NCBI GenBank assembly: GCA_011109175.1
Contig: RDEW01000006.1
Coordinates: forward strand, 1,448,133-1,512,132
Direction: 5' to 3'
Length of the DNA stretch: 64,000 nucleotides
Source of the DNA: Dicyema japonicum
Lineage: Eukaryota; Dicyemida; Rhombozoa; Dicyemidae
Every line of letters starts with the position of its first letter. Within the stretch, counting starts at the first letter, position 1. The notes beneath the pieces were generated by a model. That model was not told the origin of the DNA, searched no databases, and saw only the letters and a program-made list of their open reading frames with translations. The position numbers and the translations under genes are program-made. Shown in pieces: positions 1-10,439 of this stretch.

Positions 1-960
1 AGGGGAGACTACGTTATGAAGAATCTACCAATCTTCGATATAGTACAACTCTGAGAAACATTGTTAACTCTATTAACAAAAATCAACCAGCAAATAAAGT
101 ATGGAAAGAAATAGTCGTTGCTATACAAAAAGCAGCCTGTAGTGTTTTGGGTCCTATCCCCAAACCCAGTCACAAACAAAGCAGTCCGGATATAAGACGA
201 ATTTCTGTAATACAAAAAAAGCTCAGGCTTCGATCCGAAAATACAAGTGCATCGGAAAAAATCAACGAGTTCCGCACCCAGAGAGGCAGATTCCTAATAA
301 AGAACAAACAAATACAAAAATTCTTTGCCAGAAGTGAAGCAGAAAATCAAATTTTTGAATAAAAAATTATAAAAATGGAACAATTATGTTTAATGCAATT
401 CGCTTTCTTAACAGAGGAAGGAGTTCGGCCTCGATACTGTCAACGATAACCTCGGCCGTACTGTTATTGGGGACATTAATAAAGCTAATATAATAGTTTG
501 ACCTTCTATTCAATATGCACAGCGAACCTGACAACAAAATGAAACAACTGAAACCTGACAAATACACTTTATTTCTCCAATAAACAGTTTGGTAGCTCTT
601 CAATCAAAAACTAAACACCGGAAGATTTGCAGGACCAGACAATGTCCCAGCAGAACTTTTAAAACACACCCTGGAGGAGCTAGCCAAAATGATCATCAAT
701 TTTTTGAATCGGTCTCTCCAGAAAGACAATACGTTGGAACTGGGAAATGGTGGCTAATACCTCTACAAAAACCCGGGAAAGTTAAAGGTCCCCTTTGCCA
801 CCTTAGACCAATAATTCTACTAACTTCCATACGCAAAACACTGTCTCTCATTTTTTTACACCAGATAAAAAACAAAGTGAACAAATTCCTGTCCCCCGGC
901 CAAAATGGATTTTGGACAGGCAAGGGTATATGTAGTGTGGGGAATAGATGGTATTGTGTT
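1..960 (+). pseudogene. RTE-like non-LTR retrotransposon, N-terminal RT region, broken
   Basis: Translation in shifting frames gives the region between endonuclease and reverse transcriptase and then the RT fingers. The clearest segment is in 589-960: GPDNVPAELLKHTLEELA, then LIPLQKPGKVKGP and LRPIILLTSIRKTLS, then LSPGQNGFWTGK. These match the RT entry of RTE-like elements (a GPDxIPAELLK, LIPLxKPGKxKGP and LSPxQxGFRxGR pattern). At least three frame changes and several stops occur, so it cannot make a protein. The element runs in from the left edge and is cut at about 960, where an opposite-strand R4-like element begins. Family placement is inferred from motifs only. Confidence 0.65.
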
Positions 961-2096
961 TTATGCCAAAAGTATAAAAATCTATTGAAATACTTAAATA
1001 TAGTCCTTCCTTATTGGCTGTCAGCACAGCAACATTGTTTTCTCTGAGTACTCCAAGGATAATAACATCAATCTCATCATACTCTTTGGGCTCAAACTCC
1101 ACAACACATATGTAGTTATTTAGCAACAAGACAGCATATTATTTAATACTAGAAACAAACCTCTTGCATTTAGAGACGTCTTACATAATAACGCTGCTCT
1201 TCTAAGAATACCTTCAGTAATTGGTCGCTTTGTCTCAGGCATTATAAGGGATTTTGGAGTTTTGGTAACATCCAGATACATACATCCTTCGTGTTTCTCT
1301 AGGACTTTTACAAACTCGCTACATATTTGCGTGTTATCGCAGACTTTGAATAATTCAAATCTAGTACTATACTTTCAAAAAAATCCCTGGCACAGACCCC
1401 CATGGAGTAGTTCCCCGACTGTTCGAACATACATCTTCAGGTCAGCAATAAAAAGGTGATTTGTACTGAAATACCCTCACAATGAACTGGTATTTGCTCA
1501 AACCGGTCATTAAGGCGGCGAATCATGCTCCAAACAGAGAAAAAGAGCAGCGGAGACATGCAATCCCCTGAAGGATCCCCCTCTTGAGTTTTACCTCCTA
1601 TCCGGTGCTTATAGTTTAGATGAATACTCCACTTATTCATCACAGCTACTACGAAGCTGATGAACCACACAGGCATACGCACAGTACCCAACTGATTAAC
1701 GGAAAGAATGCTATTTGCTTCTACAAAGCTCCAAACCTCATTAGCCACCAATTTGGTCATCAGTTTATACATGGTTGGAGTGCAGGTCATCGGTCGATAT
1801 CTGCAGCAGACTGAGGGTTTGTCCAGTTTTGGGATCAAATAAATTGTCTCACTGCAGGTCCAATCAGGAATCGTTTCCGGGTTAGTGATGCATTTCTGTA
1901 ATACACCACACATAGACTCGTGCAGTGAAGTGCATTTTTTGATAAAGAAATTACAAACTTTATCTACCCCGGTCGTTTTCCAATCAGGGAGACACCTCAC
2001 TACCGCCTCAAATTTATTGCGGAAATCGATTTTAAGTTTATATGTATTTTTTCTCAAATAAATTAAATAATATTTGATGGTTAACCATAAATTCAT
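940..2096 (-). pseudogene. R4/Dong-like non-LTR retrotransposon reverse transcriptase, partly open
   Basis: An open frame of 219 codons (1437-2096) carries the RT of the restriction-like-endonuclease (RLE) group of LINEs: WKTTGVDKVCNFFIK, then a SETIYLIPKLDKPS block, then YRPMTCTPTMYKLMTKLV, a hallmark of R4/NeSL/R2-type RTs, then a QEGDPSGDCMSPLLFF version of the QGDxLSPLLF motif. Downstream, in other frames (about 962-1430), the thumb continues with EYDEIDVIILGVLRENNVA and TANKEGLYLS. The catalytic YxDD segment is damaged: the position reads LLLTDLKMYV. This is therefore a dead copy. A second piece of the same part of the family lies at 53030-53330. Confidence 0.7.
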
Positions 2097-2130
2097 AATA
2101 AAATGTTATAAACATTCGGTAATTCATAAA

Positions 2131-2649
2131 ATGATTGGATTAATTGGTTTTTAAAAATTACTAATTAAAGGAATCGTACTATTATCTGAGCTATTCGTCA
2201 CCAACTCATATAATCATCGTCATCACAGAAACCATCATGACAATCGCCATAATAGGGACAACAATGAACACAACCAAGATCGAAACCATCATGATAATCA
2301 CCATAATAAAGACAACAATGAGCACAACCAAGATCGAGACCATCATGATAATCACCATAATAGGTACAACAATGAGAACAACCAAGATCGAGACCATCAT
2401 GACAATCACCATAATAGGGACAACAATGAGAACAACCAAGATCGAGACCATCATGACAATCACCATAATAGGGACAACAATGAGCACAACCAAGATCGAG
2501 ACCATCATGACAATCGCCATCATAATGAGCACAACGAACATAGAAACCATCACACTGATGATGCCAATAAAAATCATACTAAAGATCGGCAAAACCATAA
2601 CAATGCATATATTAGTGATTTTATTTATTTAGAACGACCACCACCATAA
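2131..2649 (+). CDS. Secreted His/Asn/Asp-rich tandem-repeat protein (164 aa), one 24-nt intron
   Basis: The ATG at 2131 starts a 16-nt exon, followed by a GT...AG intron of 24 nt (2147-2170) and a second exon open to the TAA at 2647-2649. Splicing joins MIGLI to GIVLLLSELFVTNS, giving a convincing hydrophobic signal peptide. The rest is about 140 residues almost wholly of H, N, D, R, E and Q. It is built on an 18-residue repeat (DHHDNHHNRDNNEHNQDR) present about five times, then a divergent tail ending ERPPP. The repeat DNA is open in other frames too, but only this frame gains an initiator and signal peptide by a splice typical of this genome. The composition suggests a metal-binding or structural secreted protein; that is inference, and no family is recognised. 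Confidence 0.62.
2228..2530. repeat. 54-bp coding minisatellite, about 5.5 units
   Basis: The unit containing ATCATGATAATCACCATAA and ACAACCAAGATCGA recurs every 54 bp with few substitutions. As 54 is a multiple of three, the repeat keeps the frame of the His/Asn/Asp-rich protein and also leaves other frames open on both strands. Confidence 0.85.
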
Positions 2650-3854
2650 CAATCGCAATGTATTAATGTAACTTTATTTTAGAACCACCACAATATAAAG
2701 TCAATTTTAATTAAAGTCACGTGATTATTCTTCCTGCAAATATTGCATTTACTATAAAAGCAAGGGACTCCAATATAGAGTTGTTAGTTTAATAATTCAG
2801 GCTTATTGGGCGAATGAGGATATCGACGTGAAGAGACTTGCCGAACAGTACTGCGTTAATAATGGAGAATGTCCGCCCACTTTGAACTCTTGAATTCATT
2901 AACTTACTAATCTACTAACAGGGATTCATTGGGTTATAATAAATATTTATTGGTGATTTTCATGTCTTTAGAATATTTGGTATTTCATTATTATTACATT
3001 TTCTGAATAACTTAGTCGGTGAACCATCCTAAATGATATTTACCGATTGAATGAGTTAAAATTAATAACTTCTTCTGTGAAGGGACCAACCACTTTCGAG
3101 GTCTTTTCAGGTAAAAGGGCACAATTCTTAACCCACGTACCAACGACATGAGATGACTCAACAAAATCACATGAACCGCATTATAGTAAAGTTTGGATGT
3201 TAAAGAGAAAGTCAGGGATCACCTAATACTTTTCCTATATTGGTGATGATCAGTTATCATTTAATGACATTTGATGCACAAATTAGTTTCGTGCAATCGA
3301 CCATTAATAGTAGAGCATCTTTGTTTACATTTAATTTGTTTCATTATTCCTATGAATTTGATTTATTGTCACGTATTAGTATTTAAAAAATAATCAATAT
3401 CACCGAAAAGTGTGTACCATCAAGGACTGTTTAGGCCTATGTGCGGATGTTGAATTGAACCCATGGCAATTAACAAATGTTCAACTAAAAATCGATGGAG
3501 TCCAAACTCTGAGTTTTCTATAACATCCCAGTCAGTCCCGTTGTTTTCCTTAAGCTGGTATGTCAAATTCGACAGTTGAACTGCCACAAACAGATTTTGT
3601 AGTTAAATAAATTACTCTGGATTCTCACTGCACACAAAAAATTATTCCACTATCAAGATTTTAGCTCATAGTTAATGGAAATCCTTATGTTCTGCTTATA
3701 GATGATAATTTTTGGCATTTTTAGCCTAAAATGTCATGAGTTAAATTATATTATTTTAAGAAGACATAGATACCATTTTTTCCAGATTTCCAAATTTTTA
3801 GTTTATTTATTTTTTTTTCATGATAAAAATTTATTAACAATAAAATATTATTCA
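2650..3854. other. Intergenic, with one possible minus-strand exon at 3420-3577
   Basis: The stretch is AT-rich with no TE domain that I recognise. On the minus strand, 3577 down to 3420 reads LSNLTYQLKENNGTDWDVI and later FGLHRFLVEHLLIAMGSI before a stop. That composition looks like a real exon, and an AG acceptor lies just upstream (TTTGTGGCAG). I could not join it to further exons or identify it. On the plus strand, 2800-2895 reads a short frame containing YCVNNGECPP (EGF-like spacing), too short to call. Confidence 0.3.
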
Positions 3855-4690
3855 TTAACTATGGGGGAGAGCGGATGCTGACATCACGGAGTAAGCGTTT
3901 CCGCGAACAACTGCGATACCAATTCTTTGCCTCAGCCAGACCGCTTCCCGCACGTCTTTCTTGCGGTGGGCCAATTTTCCTCCGATTTCCTTTAGGAAAG
4001 AGGCTGTAATACTTCCGGCCGCACCAGACGTCTCGATTGCTACCGGTACAAAACGGTAGCGGTCTCTAATTTCGCCATATTTTTTAATCTTGATTTTCTC
4101 GGCCAGATCGGCTGCCGATCCAGCAGACTGCGCCGAGCTGAGCATCATCGAGTTCGAGAAAGAGTCCACAACAGTGCAGTCCCATACGAGCGATTTTCCC
4201 TCAGTGAACGGAAAGATGGATAACCCATCCGGTCTTTTCCCATCTCCGCGGTTTAAGCTCGCATGACAATGTTGTTCATAGCAGCATGGCGAGGTGCTCT
4301 GCCCGCACTCTTTTTGCACGAAAGTGGGGGCAGCCCTTTGGCATCGACGATCTCTCCACAGCGACATTGGTGTTCGACGCAAACATCAGCTCCCAGGCGT
4401 TGTGCGATCCCAATTCGAATACAGTCATCGTCCAAAAGGGTGCCCAGGAAGGAACACGGGAGTGCATCCAGCCATGCTCCGCTCCCATGGTTGGCGGCGG
4501 ACACGAGAAATGCAAGACGATGCTGGTTGGCCTCAGACTTTAGCACGTCGAAGATTTTCTTGGAGTAAATATCATCCCAGTCACGTTGCCTCGAAGGATC
4601 GTTTGGCATATCCAAACCAGTTTCACACCATTCGCAACGAGCTTCGTCGAAGCCTTTTTCCTAAAAAAGTCCGGTTGTAATACGTAGGAT
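3855..4690 (-). pseudogene. Restriction-like endonuclease (RLE) domain of a non-LTR retrotransposon, frameshifted
   Basis: Two overlapping frames give one domain with a shift near 4260. The upstream part reads ANQHRLAFLVSAANHGSGAW, then a zinc-knuckle-like HQCRCG...PPLSCKKSAGR and RHAAMNNIV. The downstream part reads RGDGKRPDGLSIFPFTEGKS, then LVWDCTVVDSFS, KIKIKKYGEIRDRYRFVPVA and RQRIGIAVVRGNAYS. The RPDG...VWD spacing fits the PD-(D/E)XK catalytic signature of RLEs, and the Cys/His cluster plus RHxxxN resembles the CCHC segment before the RLE in R2-type elements. The His usual in this zinc knuckle in related copies is Pro here. It follows the RT at 4700-5359 in the same orientation. About a dozen other copies are in the window. 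Confidence 0.75.
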
Positions 4691-4699
4691 TTCTTGGAC

Positions 4700-5359
4700 C
4701 AAAAGGCTTTCACTTGAAAGCGATGACACATATGCTGGATAGGCGATCTCCAGCACCTACCTGAGACTTGTTCCTCCGAGGCGTGTAGGAAGCTTGCATT
4801 GGTTCCAACTCAAAGTGGATGTTTAGAAGCAATTCAGCTGATTTTCTCAATGTCCAATCCAGTGACAGGAGGATGTCACGATGTTTAAAGCAGGGAGAAC
4901 ATCGGAGAAAACCAGTGAAGAATTGGTTCCGTAAGCGAGGAAGACAAATGGAATAAGTTCCGGGGCTCGTTTGCTTGTAGTTTCGAAAATTTGATCTCTC
5001 TTCAATGAATTGAAGGCATTGCAGATGTCCAGCTTGACCCCACTGTGTGGGTTTTGTTCGTCTTTCTGTCCAAAAAACACCTCGCAGCATCCGTTCCTTA
5101 CACCAACCCCCAGTTGGAAGGGGGAAAATTCTTCAGATATTCTCGGACAGACAATGCTGCATGCGATTTTTGCTGTCAGTCTTCTGAAATAGTTCCCGAC
5201 TGCGATGGGGCGGACCCCACCTTTTAGTTTATTTGTTAAAAATATATTTTTGAAATTTAATACAGAATTTCTTGTTATGACGTGCGTGCTTGTTTCTACT
5301 GTTGACAAAGAAGCATTTTCAACGGATCTATCTACGAAAGATTTTGATAGAGAAACCAA
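4700..5359 (-). pseudogene. Reverse transcriptase of the same RLE-type element, frameshifted
   Basis: In 4847-5359 the frame reads LKGGVRPIAVGNYFRRLTAK, then FSPFQLGVGVRNGCCEVFF and GVKLDICNAFNSLKRDQI. These are RT fingers/palm motifs (RPIAVG...RRLxAK, QLGxGVRxG, the catalytic-Asp block LDxxNAFNSxxR). The second catalytic block is not found in frame; 4710-5090 continues with a shift. RT followed by the zinc-knuckle plus RPDG...VWD domain in the same direction is the arrangement expected for a LINE with a C-terminal RLE. The clade name is uncertain. Confidence 0.7.
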
Positions 5360-5469
5360 TTGTAACGTAGACCAAGTGGTCCATAGGCTATGTGGGACTC
5401 AAAAAAAACTACCTCCTGGTCTGGTGTCACAGCCACATTGACGTGCAAATCTCCTTTCTTTAAATGCTG

Positions 5470-6181
5470 TTATTAAGTGGATTATAAAGACAGAGTTGAA
5501 TGGACTTCTGAAGTTGTTCGAGCTACTCAAGCAATATTCAGGAGAATCATTCGTGGTAGCTGGTCGTTAATCACTCGGACTTTTAATGAAAAGTTTGGTG
5601 TGTCGATTGCAATCGATTGCAAACTTGAAGAGTTTGGCCAAGGTAAACTCGTCAAAATCCAAGCCCTCTATGAATATTAATCCTGGGAATAATGCATACA
5701 TCACAGAAATCTCTAATTTTAGAGTTTGTTCAAATGAATTTTATGTCAAAATTAATCGAGCAAAATCCATGCTTCTTGAATTACGGAAGCCTATCAAAAG
5801 TCCCCTTCCAACTTCTCAACAAAGAAATTCTCTCGGATATTAACTCTTTAATATGGCAATATATCAATTCCTACCCTCCTGCTAATTTGAATGATAATAC
5901 AAATATCATTTATGCTGGGCAGTTAACACATGATGCTCTCTCAATCTACGAGAAAGAAGAGCCAGTGGGTTGAACGCATGCAAGGAAGAAATCTAAAGTT
6001 GAATAAACATCTCAAGCAAATCTCGATGCTTGTCGAACAGAAGAAAAATAAGAGGTTCGATGACGATACGAGGGATACACTGTGCCAATATGGATATCGA
6101 AAGTCGAAGAAGGGTGAATTGGGAAGAATAGTTAGTTACATTCAGGATGAAATAAAGATTGTGGAAAAAAACTCAGATTAA
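5470..6181 (+). pseudogene. R4-like retrotransposon, N-terminal helical region
   Basis: Three overlapping frames (5477-5680, 5692-5973, 5930-6181) give a charged, helical region: IWQYINSYPPANLNDNTNII, then IYAGQLTHDALSIYEKEEP, then SQWVERMQGRNLKLNKHLKQ and IVSYIQDEIKIV. This resembles the region upstream of the RT in R4/NeSL-type elements and is followed in the same orientation by R4-like RT motifs at 6400-6780. Two frame changes are needed. Assignment is by context and composition, so moderate. Confidence 0.45.
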
Positions 6182-6389
6182 ATGAATCCCGAAGAAATTC
6201 AGGAAACAAAATTGTTGTTTCAAACTCAATCTGAGGTTTTTTTACAGAAAGTTAAATGTAGAAACCAGGGATGCCATATTCTGTTTTAATGAAAGTAAAT
6301 GTCTAGCATTTTGGAAAAATATTTGGTAGTATGATATCAAGGAGAACACATATCCGATGAGTAGGAGAGTTACTGGAGTAGAAGACACA

Positions 6390-6790
6390 TTTGTAGACTG
6401 CAAGAAAGAAGATATCCTTGAAATAATTAAACTCCTGTTTAATTGGAAAGCCAGTGGGTGTGATGGGGTTCTTTCTTAAAAGATTTACTTCAATCCATGA
6501 TAAATAGATGTTAAGAAAGCATTCGATTCTGTAAATCATGACTTTTTATACAGTCTTGGACAACTCTGGATTCCCATACTGAATCGTGAGTTACATCAAG
6601 AATTTGGTAACCAAATGGAAAATCAAACTCAACTTTAATCAAAAAGAAATTGAAACGAGGGATCTTGCAAGACGATTCGTTGTTACCACAAATCTTTGTA
6701 CTTTTGTTGAATCCTCTCAGCAGGATTTTGAATGCAAAATACCCAAAGGTGACCATAGATTGCCATGATTGAGGATCTCTCGCGTATGCC
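6390..6790 (+). pseudogene. R4-like RT fragment
   Basis: Frames give IIKLLFNWKASGCDGV (the 'W..SG.DG' entry motif also seen at 32160-32410 as PNWKSSGYDGVY), then DVKKAFDSVNHDFLYSLGQL, the palm motif with the first catalytic Asp, then a degenerate IETRD...PKGD equivalent of the QGD block. Stops and shifts interrupt it. It ends where the opposite-strand LINE endonuclease begins at 6800. Confidence 0.6.
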
Positions 6791-6799
6791 ACAAATCAT

Positions 6800-7420
6800 C
6801 TACTGTTCATGGACGAATTGAAAATATTTTCCCACAAAGAGGATACAATGTTGTTTATGATGAATGAAGTTAATATGTTCTTGGAATTTTTCGAAAGAGT
6901 CAATAATTAGACTCCCCCTCTTGTCTGCCGACAGAGTACTGAACCATTGGGGATGTTTGGCGTTGAAATCCCCACATAGTAACACATTCCGAATTTCTTG
7001 TAGTTTGTCGAGCTTCGGAACATAGTTATTAGGACAGGATCCCAGCTGTGGAATGTAAACGTTGATTAGAATAAGATGTTCTGACCCATTAATAAGATCA
7101 ATAGAAATTTGTCCCGCAGTTCTGTCATGTAGAATTAAATCATCCACTCACATCATGGATGGATAAACCGTTTTTAATAGTGGTAAGCCACCACCACGTC
7201 CAATACGGTCTTTCTGATATGTATCCAGGAAAAAGTGGGGTATCCAGGAAAAAAAGAAAGTTTTGACTCCCGGATAAGGAAAATGTCAATTTTTTGTTTC
7301 GATAATAGACATCGTAACTCCAGAATCTTTGTTTTTTATACCGTTAGCATTGAGTTGCATAATAAAAAAGGGTTTTGGTCCAGAATTTTGTTCAATATCT
7401 CCAGAAAGCAATAGAATCCA
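6800..7420 (-). pseudogene. APE endonuclease of a Jockey/CR1-like LINE with a 2A-like leader
   Basis: Reading down from 7420: ILLLSGDIEQNSGP (a 2A-like motif with Pro changed to Ser), then IMQLNANGIKNK, the usual start of the APE-type endonuclease. It continues in other frames and then in 6800-7147 as ILINVYIPQLGS, VLLCGDFNAKHPQWFS (GDFNAxHxxW) and RGSLIIDSFE. It is truncated before the RT. Its 5' part (7420-7560) is similar to the 5' part of the plus-strand LINE at 7790, so the two copies lie head to head. Confidence 0.7.
7378..7417 (-). other. Degenerate 2A-like peptide motif
   Basis: The encoded LLLSGDIEQNSGP differs from the ribosome-skipping consensus D(V/I)ExNPGP by one residue (P to S before GP). 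A hydrophobic run (ILLLS) precedes it, as in known 2A sequences of LINE ORFs. Confidence 0.6.
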
Positions 7421-7559
7421 GGAGAACAAACGACATATCGAGTTTCCAGTTGAGGTATATTATCCAGGCATGCGAGGAGTCTGGATGGGGAAAAGAAAAT
7501 GGTTTATTTTGGTGAAATTCGAAACTGTGCGCCACCAGAATAGGTGAACCACATGACGC

Positions 7560-7735
7560 TAAGATTTCCAAATCACTGTCTCGAAAGAAAGGCACCCTGA
7601 TAAAATTCCTCTGTAGATACAAATAAGGTACTTCCTGAGGGTAATTATGTCGCTGATGGAACACTCAAAAGAGTTTGGGAGATATTTAAAGCTGGTATCA
7701 ACTAATTATTTGGTTTAACTTTTTTTTGCTTTGTG
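7560..7735 (+). mobile_element. LINE 3'-end fragment
   Basis: The segment GATGGAACACTCAAAAGAG...TTTGGGAGATATTT...ATCAACTAATTATTTGGTT is related to the 3' ends at 28165-28300 and (reverse) 38590-38880, which encode the last residues of ORF2 and a short 3' UTR. It is decayed. Confidence 0.45.
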
Positions 7736-7739
7736 TCTT

Positions 7740-10135
7740 TTTTAAATTCTAAGATACGTTAATTTGATCGGTCATCAGTTCAGATTCATGGAATTGAATG
7801 TTGTTAGCGTAGTGTCATGTGGCTCACCAAAAATGGTGTCACCCATTCCAAAAAAGAACGAAAAGAGCCAACAGCTTCTCCCCACCGTCCGGTGGTCCCC
7901 TCAACTTATGTGTCTCCAACCCTATCTGGTGTCACCTTTTGTCCAGACTTCTGATTCTTTTATGTGGAGACGTCAAAACCAATCCTGGTCCATGGAGAGA
8001 TTTGACAACTATACAACTGAATACGAATGGGATCAGGAGGAAAATCTTTGAACTCCTGGCACTCCTCCGCGAAAATGGGGCTGATCTCGCTTTAATACAG
8101 GAGTCCAAGCTATCTCCCTCTATACCAACACCTTCTTTTCCCGGATACACAGTGCTCCTTAAAGATCGTCAGGGAAGACTGCCATTCAGAAAGCTGACCA
8201 TATTTTTATTCCTGTATCGTCATACAAGAAGTTCATTCTTACCCTCAGCTCTTATACAATAAGTCTTACAATACAAAGAGACCGGTTGAAGAGATGCCAT
8301 CTGATGGACCTGGAGTCTTTGACAGCCCTCAGACAACTAAATAAAAGATCTGTCAGAGCATAAAAGAACACAAGGACAAGAGATGGCAGCATCTAGTTAA
8401 CCACCTCGACAGGAAAAGCTCATCCCGACATTTCTGGAAAACTCTTAAACAAGTCAAGTCGGAGCTGGATGATGCAGACGGAACCAGAAAGCCTTCTCCT
8501 GAACACTTATTTCATCCTAACACCCTTATTAAGTATTACGCTGAAATTAACTTCAAAACCTTTTCGAAACACCTGGACATTAGGGTGCCTGCCCATAAAC
8601 CAAAGAAAGAACCTTACCACGAACTATTCTCAGATGACCAAGTCTTGGATGTTATCACCAGATTAAAGAGCTCACGGGCGTGGGCCTGACAAAGTATCTT
8701 CTATTCACCTAAAACACCTAAGCCACTACGCAGTTGGCTACCTCACGCATATATACAACCTGTCCATTAACTATAATATTATTCCAAGATTTGGAAGAAT
8801 TCTATCATCAGACCGATATTGAAGGCTGGGAAACCAGAGACAGAACCTGCATCCTACAGGCCTATTTCCGTTACCAGCACACTGTCAAAAATTATGGAGA
8901 AACTTGTATTATCAGTCATTATTCCGTATCTTCCGCGTCCTATATTTCAACATGGTTTCCTCCGCGGTAGGTCCACCGCTACATACTTGGCAACTTTATC
9001 GCAGTTCATTGCCGACGGTTTTAACACCCATCCTCCGCCTCACAAACGCACAATCTTGGTTTCTATTGACATCAACAAAGCCTTTGACACTGTTTCGAGG
9101 AAAATCTTGGTTGGAAAAATTTTCTACTAATATTCGTCCGAATGTGAAATTATGGCTGGCCAACTTTTTGTCTGGAAGACGTGGAAGAGTAGTCAGCGGT
9201 GATCTCAGATATAGATCACGATTACTACTGAACGGGGTACCCCAGGGGTCTCCACTTTCACCAATTTTATTCAACCTTTTCCTACACGACCTACCTAATG
9301 ATGGAGACGAAGATTCCCTGCTATTATCCTACGCAGACGACGTAGTCATTGCAATACGGAACCGCTCGACGCAAGTCGCATCCCTTAAAACTCAGACAAA
9401 ATTGAACATTTTCCACGATTGGATTGTTGGCAATCGACTAACGATTTCTGCAATCAAGTCTATCTGTTCCACATTCACGTCGGACCGTCGTTCCAAGGAT
9501 GAACCGAGTCTTTCATTGGTCCCACTCGGATTCCAGTGGCAAGTCCCCCACTGTCCTTGGAGTCAAGTACGACAGTCTACTCAATTCAACTCCCACGCAA
9601 AAGACATGATTACCAGGGGCCTCCAGAAAATTAACGTTTTTCGCGCCCTTGTCCGGAGAACCCCGAGGAATATGAGCTTTTCTGTTTCTACCAACAAACA
9701 ATCGCGCCTGCCATTGAGTATGCCTCCGTTGCATGGAGATTCGGGCTATCGGAGTCTTTGGTCCAAAGAATCAACTCGATATACTGGAAAACAATCAGTA
9801 TGCTTTCCCCACGTAATGAATCAACAGTCGACCCACTACTCATGGAAGCTAAGATCCGTAGTCGTGGTTCCTGATTTCTTCGCGTTTGTGAGGAAGATGG
9901 AAACCCGCTTCGCCTGAATTTCCATGGCAAGAGAAAACCGATTGGATAGGAAATTCCCCTCCCCGATCGGATTCCTTTGCAAGACTGAGAGAAGGCTCTT
10001 CCGGAAAGTAGTGGGGTCAATGGAAGATCACAGACGTCGAATGGCACAATTGATTGCGGGACTGGGATCACCTAACTGTTTGACTCTTTTGTCTTTCTTT
10101 CTCGGTGTTCCCGGGGTTATTAAAATAAATAAATC
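7740..10135 (+). mobile_element. Jockey/CR1-like LINE with 2A-like motif, partial APE endonuclease, RT and C-terminus
   Basis: The most complete plus-strand LINE here. 7819-8262 encodes a leader, a 2A-like motif and the start of the endonuclease (LNTNGIRRK, then ADLALIQESKLSP). Most of the endonuclease is deleted near 8200. 8270-8700 is the linker (HLVNHLDRKSSSRHFWKTLK). The RT follows: RPISVTSTLSKIMEKLV, GFLRGRSTATYLA, SIDINKAFDTVSRKIL, a frameshift near 9125, then NGVPQGSPLSPILFNLF and LLSYADDVVIA with intact YADD. The 8904-9917 frame is open through the palm. The C-terminal helices lie at about 9560-10080 in shifted frames and the element ends in GGTTATTAAAATAAATAAAT. Frameshifts and the endonuclease deletion make it defective. 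Confidence 0.8.
7948..7992 (+). other. 2A-like ribosome-skipping motif in LINE ORF
   Basis: Encodes LLILLCGDVKTNPGP. The C-terminal NPGP and upstream GDV fit the 2A consensus DxExNPGP except Lys for Glu. It sits directly before the endonuclease domain, where 2A sequences have been reported in other non-LTR elements. Activity is not shown by sequence alone. Confidence 0.65.
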
Positions 10136-10182
10136 AGTTCAGATTTTAGTTACTGTAAAACGTGCTAAAACAGATATCGTGC

Positions 10183-10190
10183 TATATAAG
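10183..10190 (+). promoter_or_regulatory. TATA-box-like TATATAAG
   Basis: TATATAAG lies 25 nt before the ATG at 10215, just downstream of the LINE tail. It could serve the small ORF that follows or be chance in AT-rich DNA. Confidence 0.3.
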
Positions 10191-10214
10191 TAGTTGGGGT
10201 AAACAACTATTATA

Positions 10215-10419
10215 ATGGTGAGCACCAAGACCGTTTGCAGAAAAGCTGAATACACTCTACTCACACGAATTCCATGTTATTCCTTATGCGATTTGGCTAA
10301 GTTCCATAAGAAGTACTTAAGACAGTTGGAAGTGCGTGAAACATCTTACAACAACTGTGCTTAAGAGAACCCTTGTGAGCGTGTTCCCCAACACACGTCG
10401 TGTGAGTCTTCTTGTGTAA
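10215..10419 (+). CDS. Hypothetical small Cys/Lys-containing protein, possibly spliced
   Basis: An ATG-started frame of 49 codons (10215-10364) reads MVSTKTVCRKAEYTLL, then CYSLCDLAKFHKKYLRQLE. A GT...AG intron of 34 nt (10332-10365) would replace the end by RTLVSVFPNTRRVSLLV and a stop at 10419. A TATA-like box precedes it. Neither version matches a family that I recognise. The context is TE-rich, so it may be part of an LTR or chance. Confidence 0.28.
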
Positions 10420-10439
10420 CCTACAGTGCAAAAATATAA

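Noticed and set aside
2206-2598. Two 130-codon ORFs (one per strand) of Met/Ile/Thr/Val repeats
   Set aside because: Both are shadows of the 54-bp minisatellite; only the His/Asn/Asp frame gains an initiator and signal peptide by splicing.
2800-2895. EGF-like YCVNNGECPP on the plus strand
   Set aside because: Only two cysteines in a 30-codon frame; too little to call a domain.
4263-4680. Several plus-strand ORFs of 80-128 codons
   Set aside because: They are antisense to the RLE domain and contain no independent motif.
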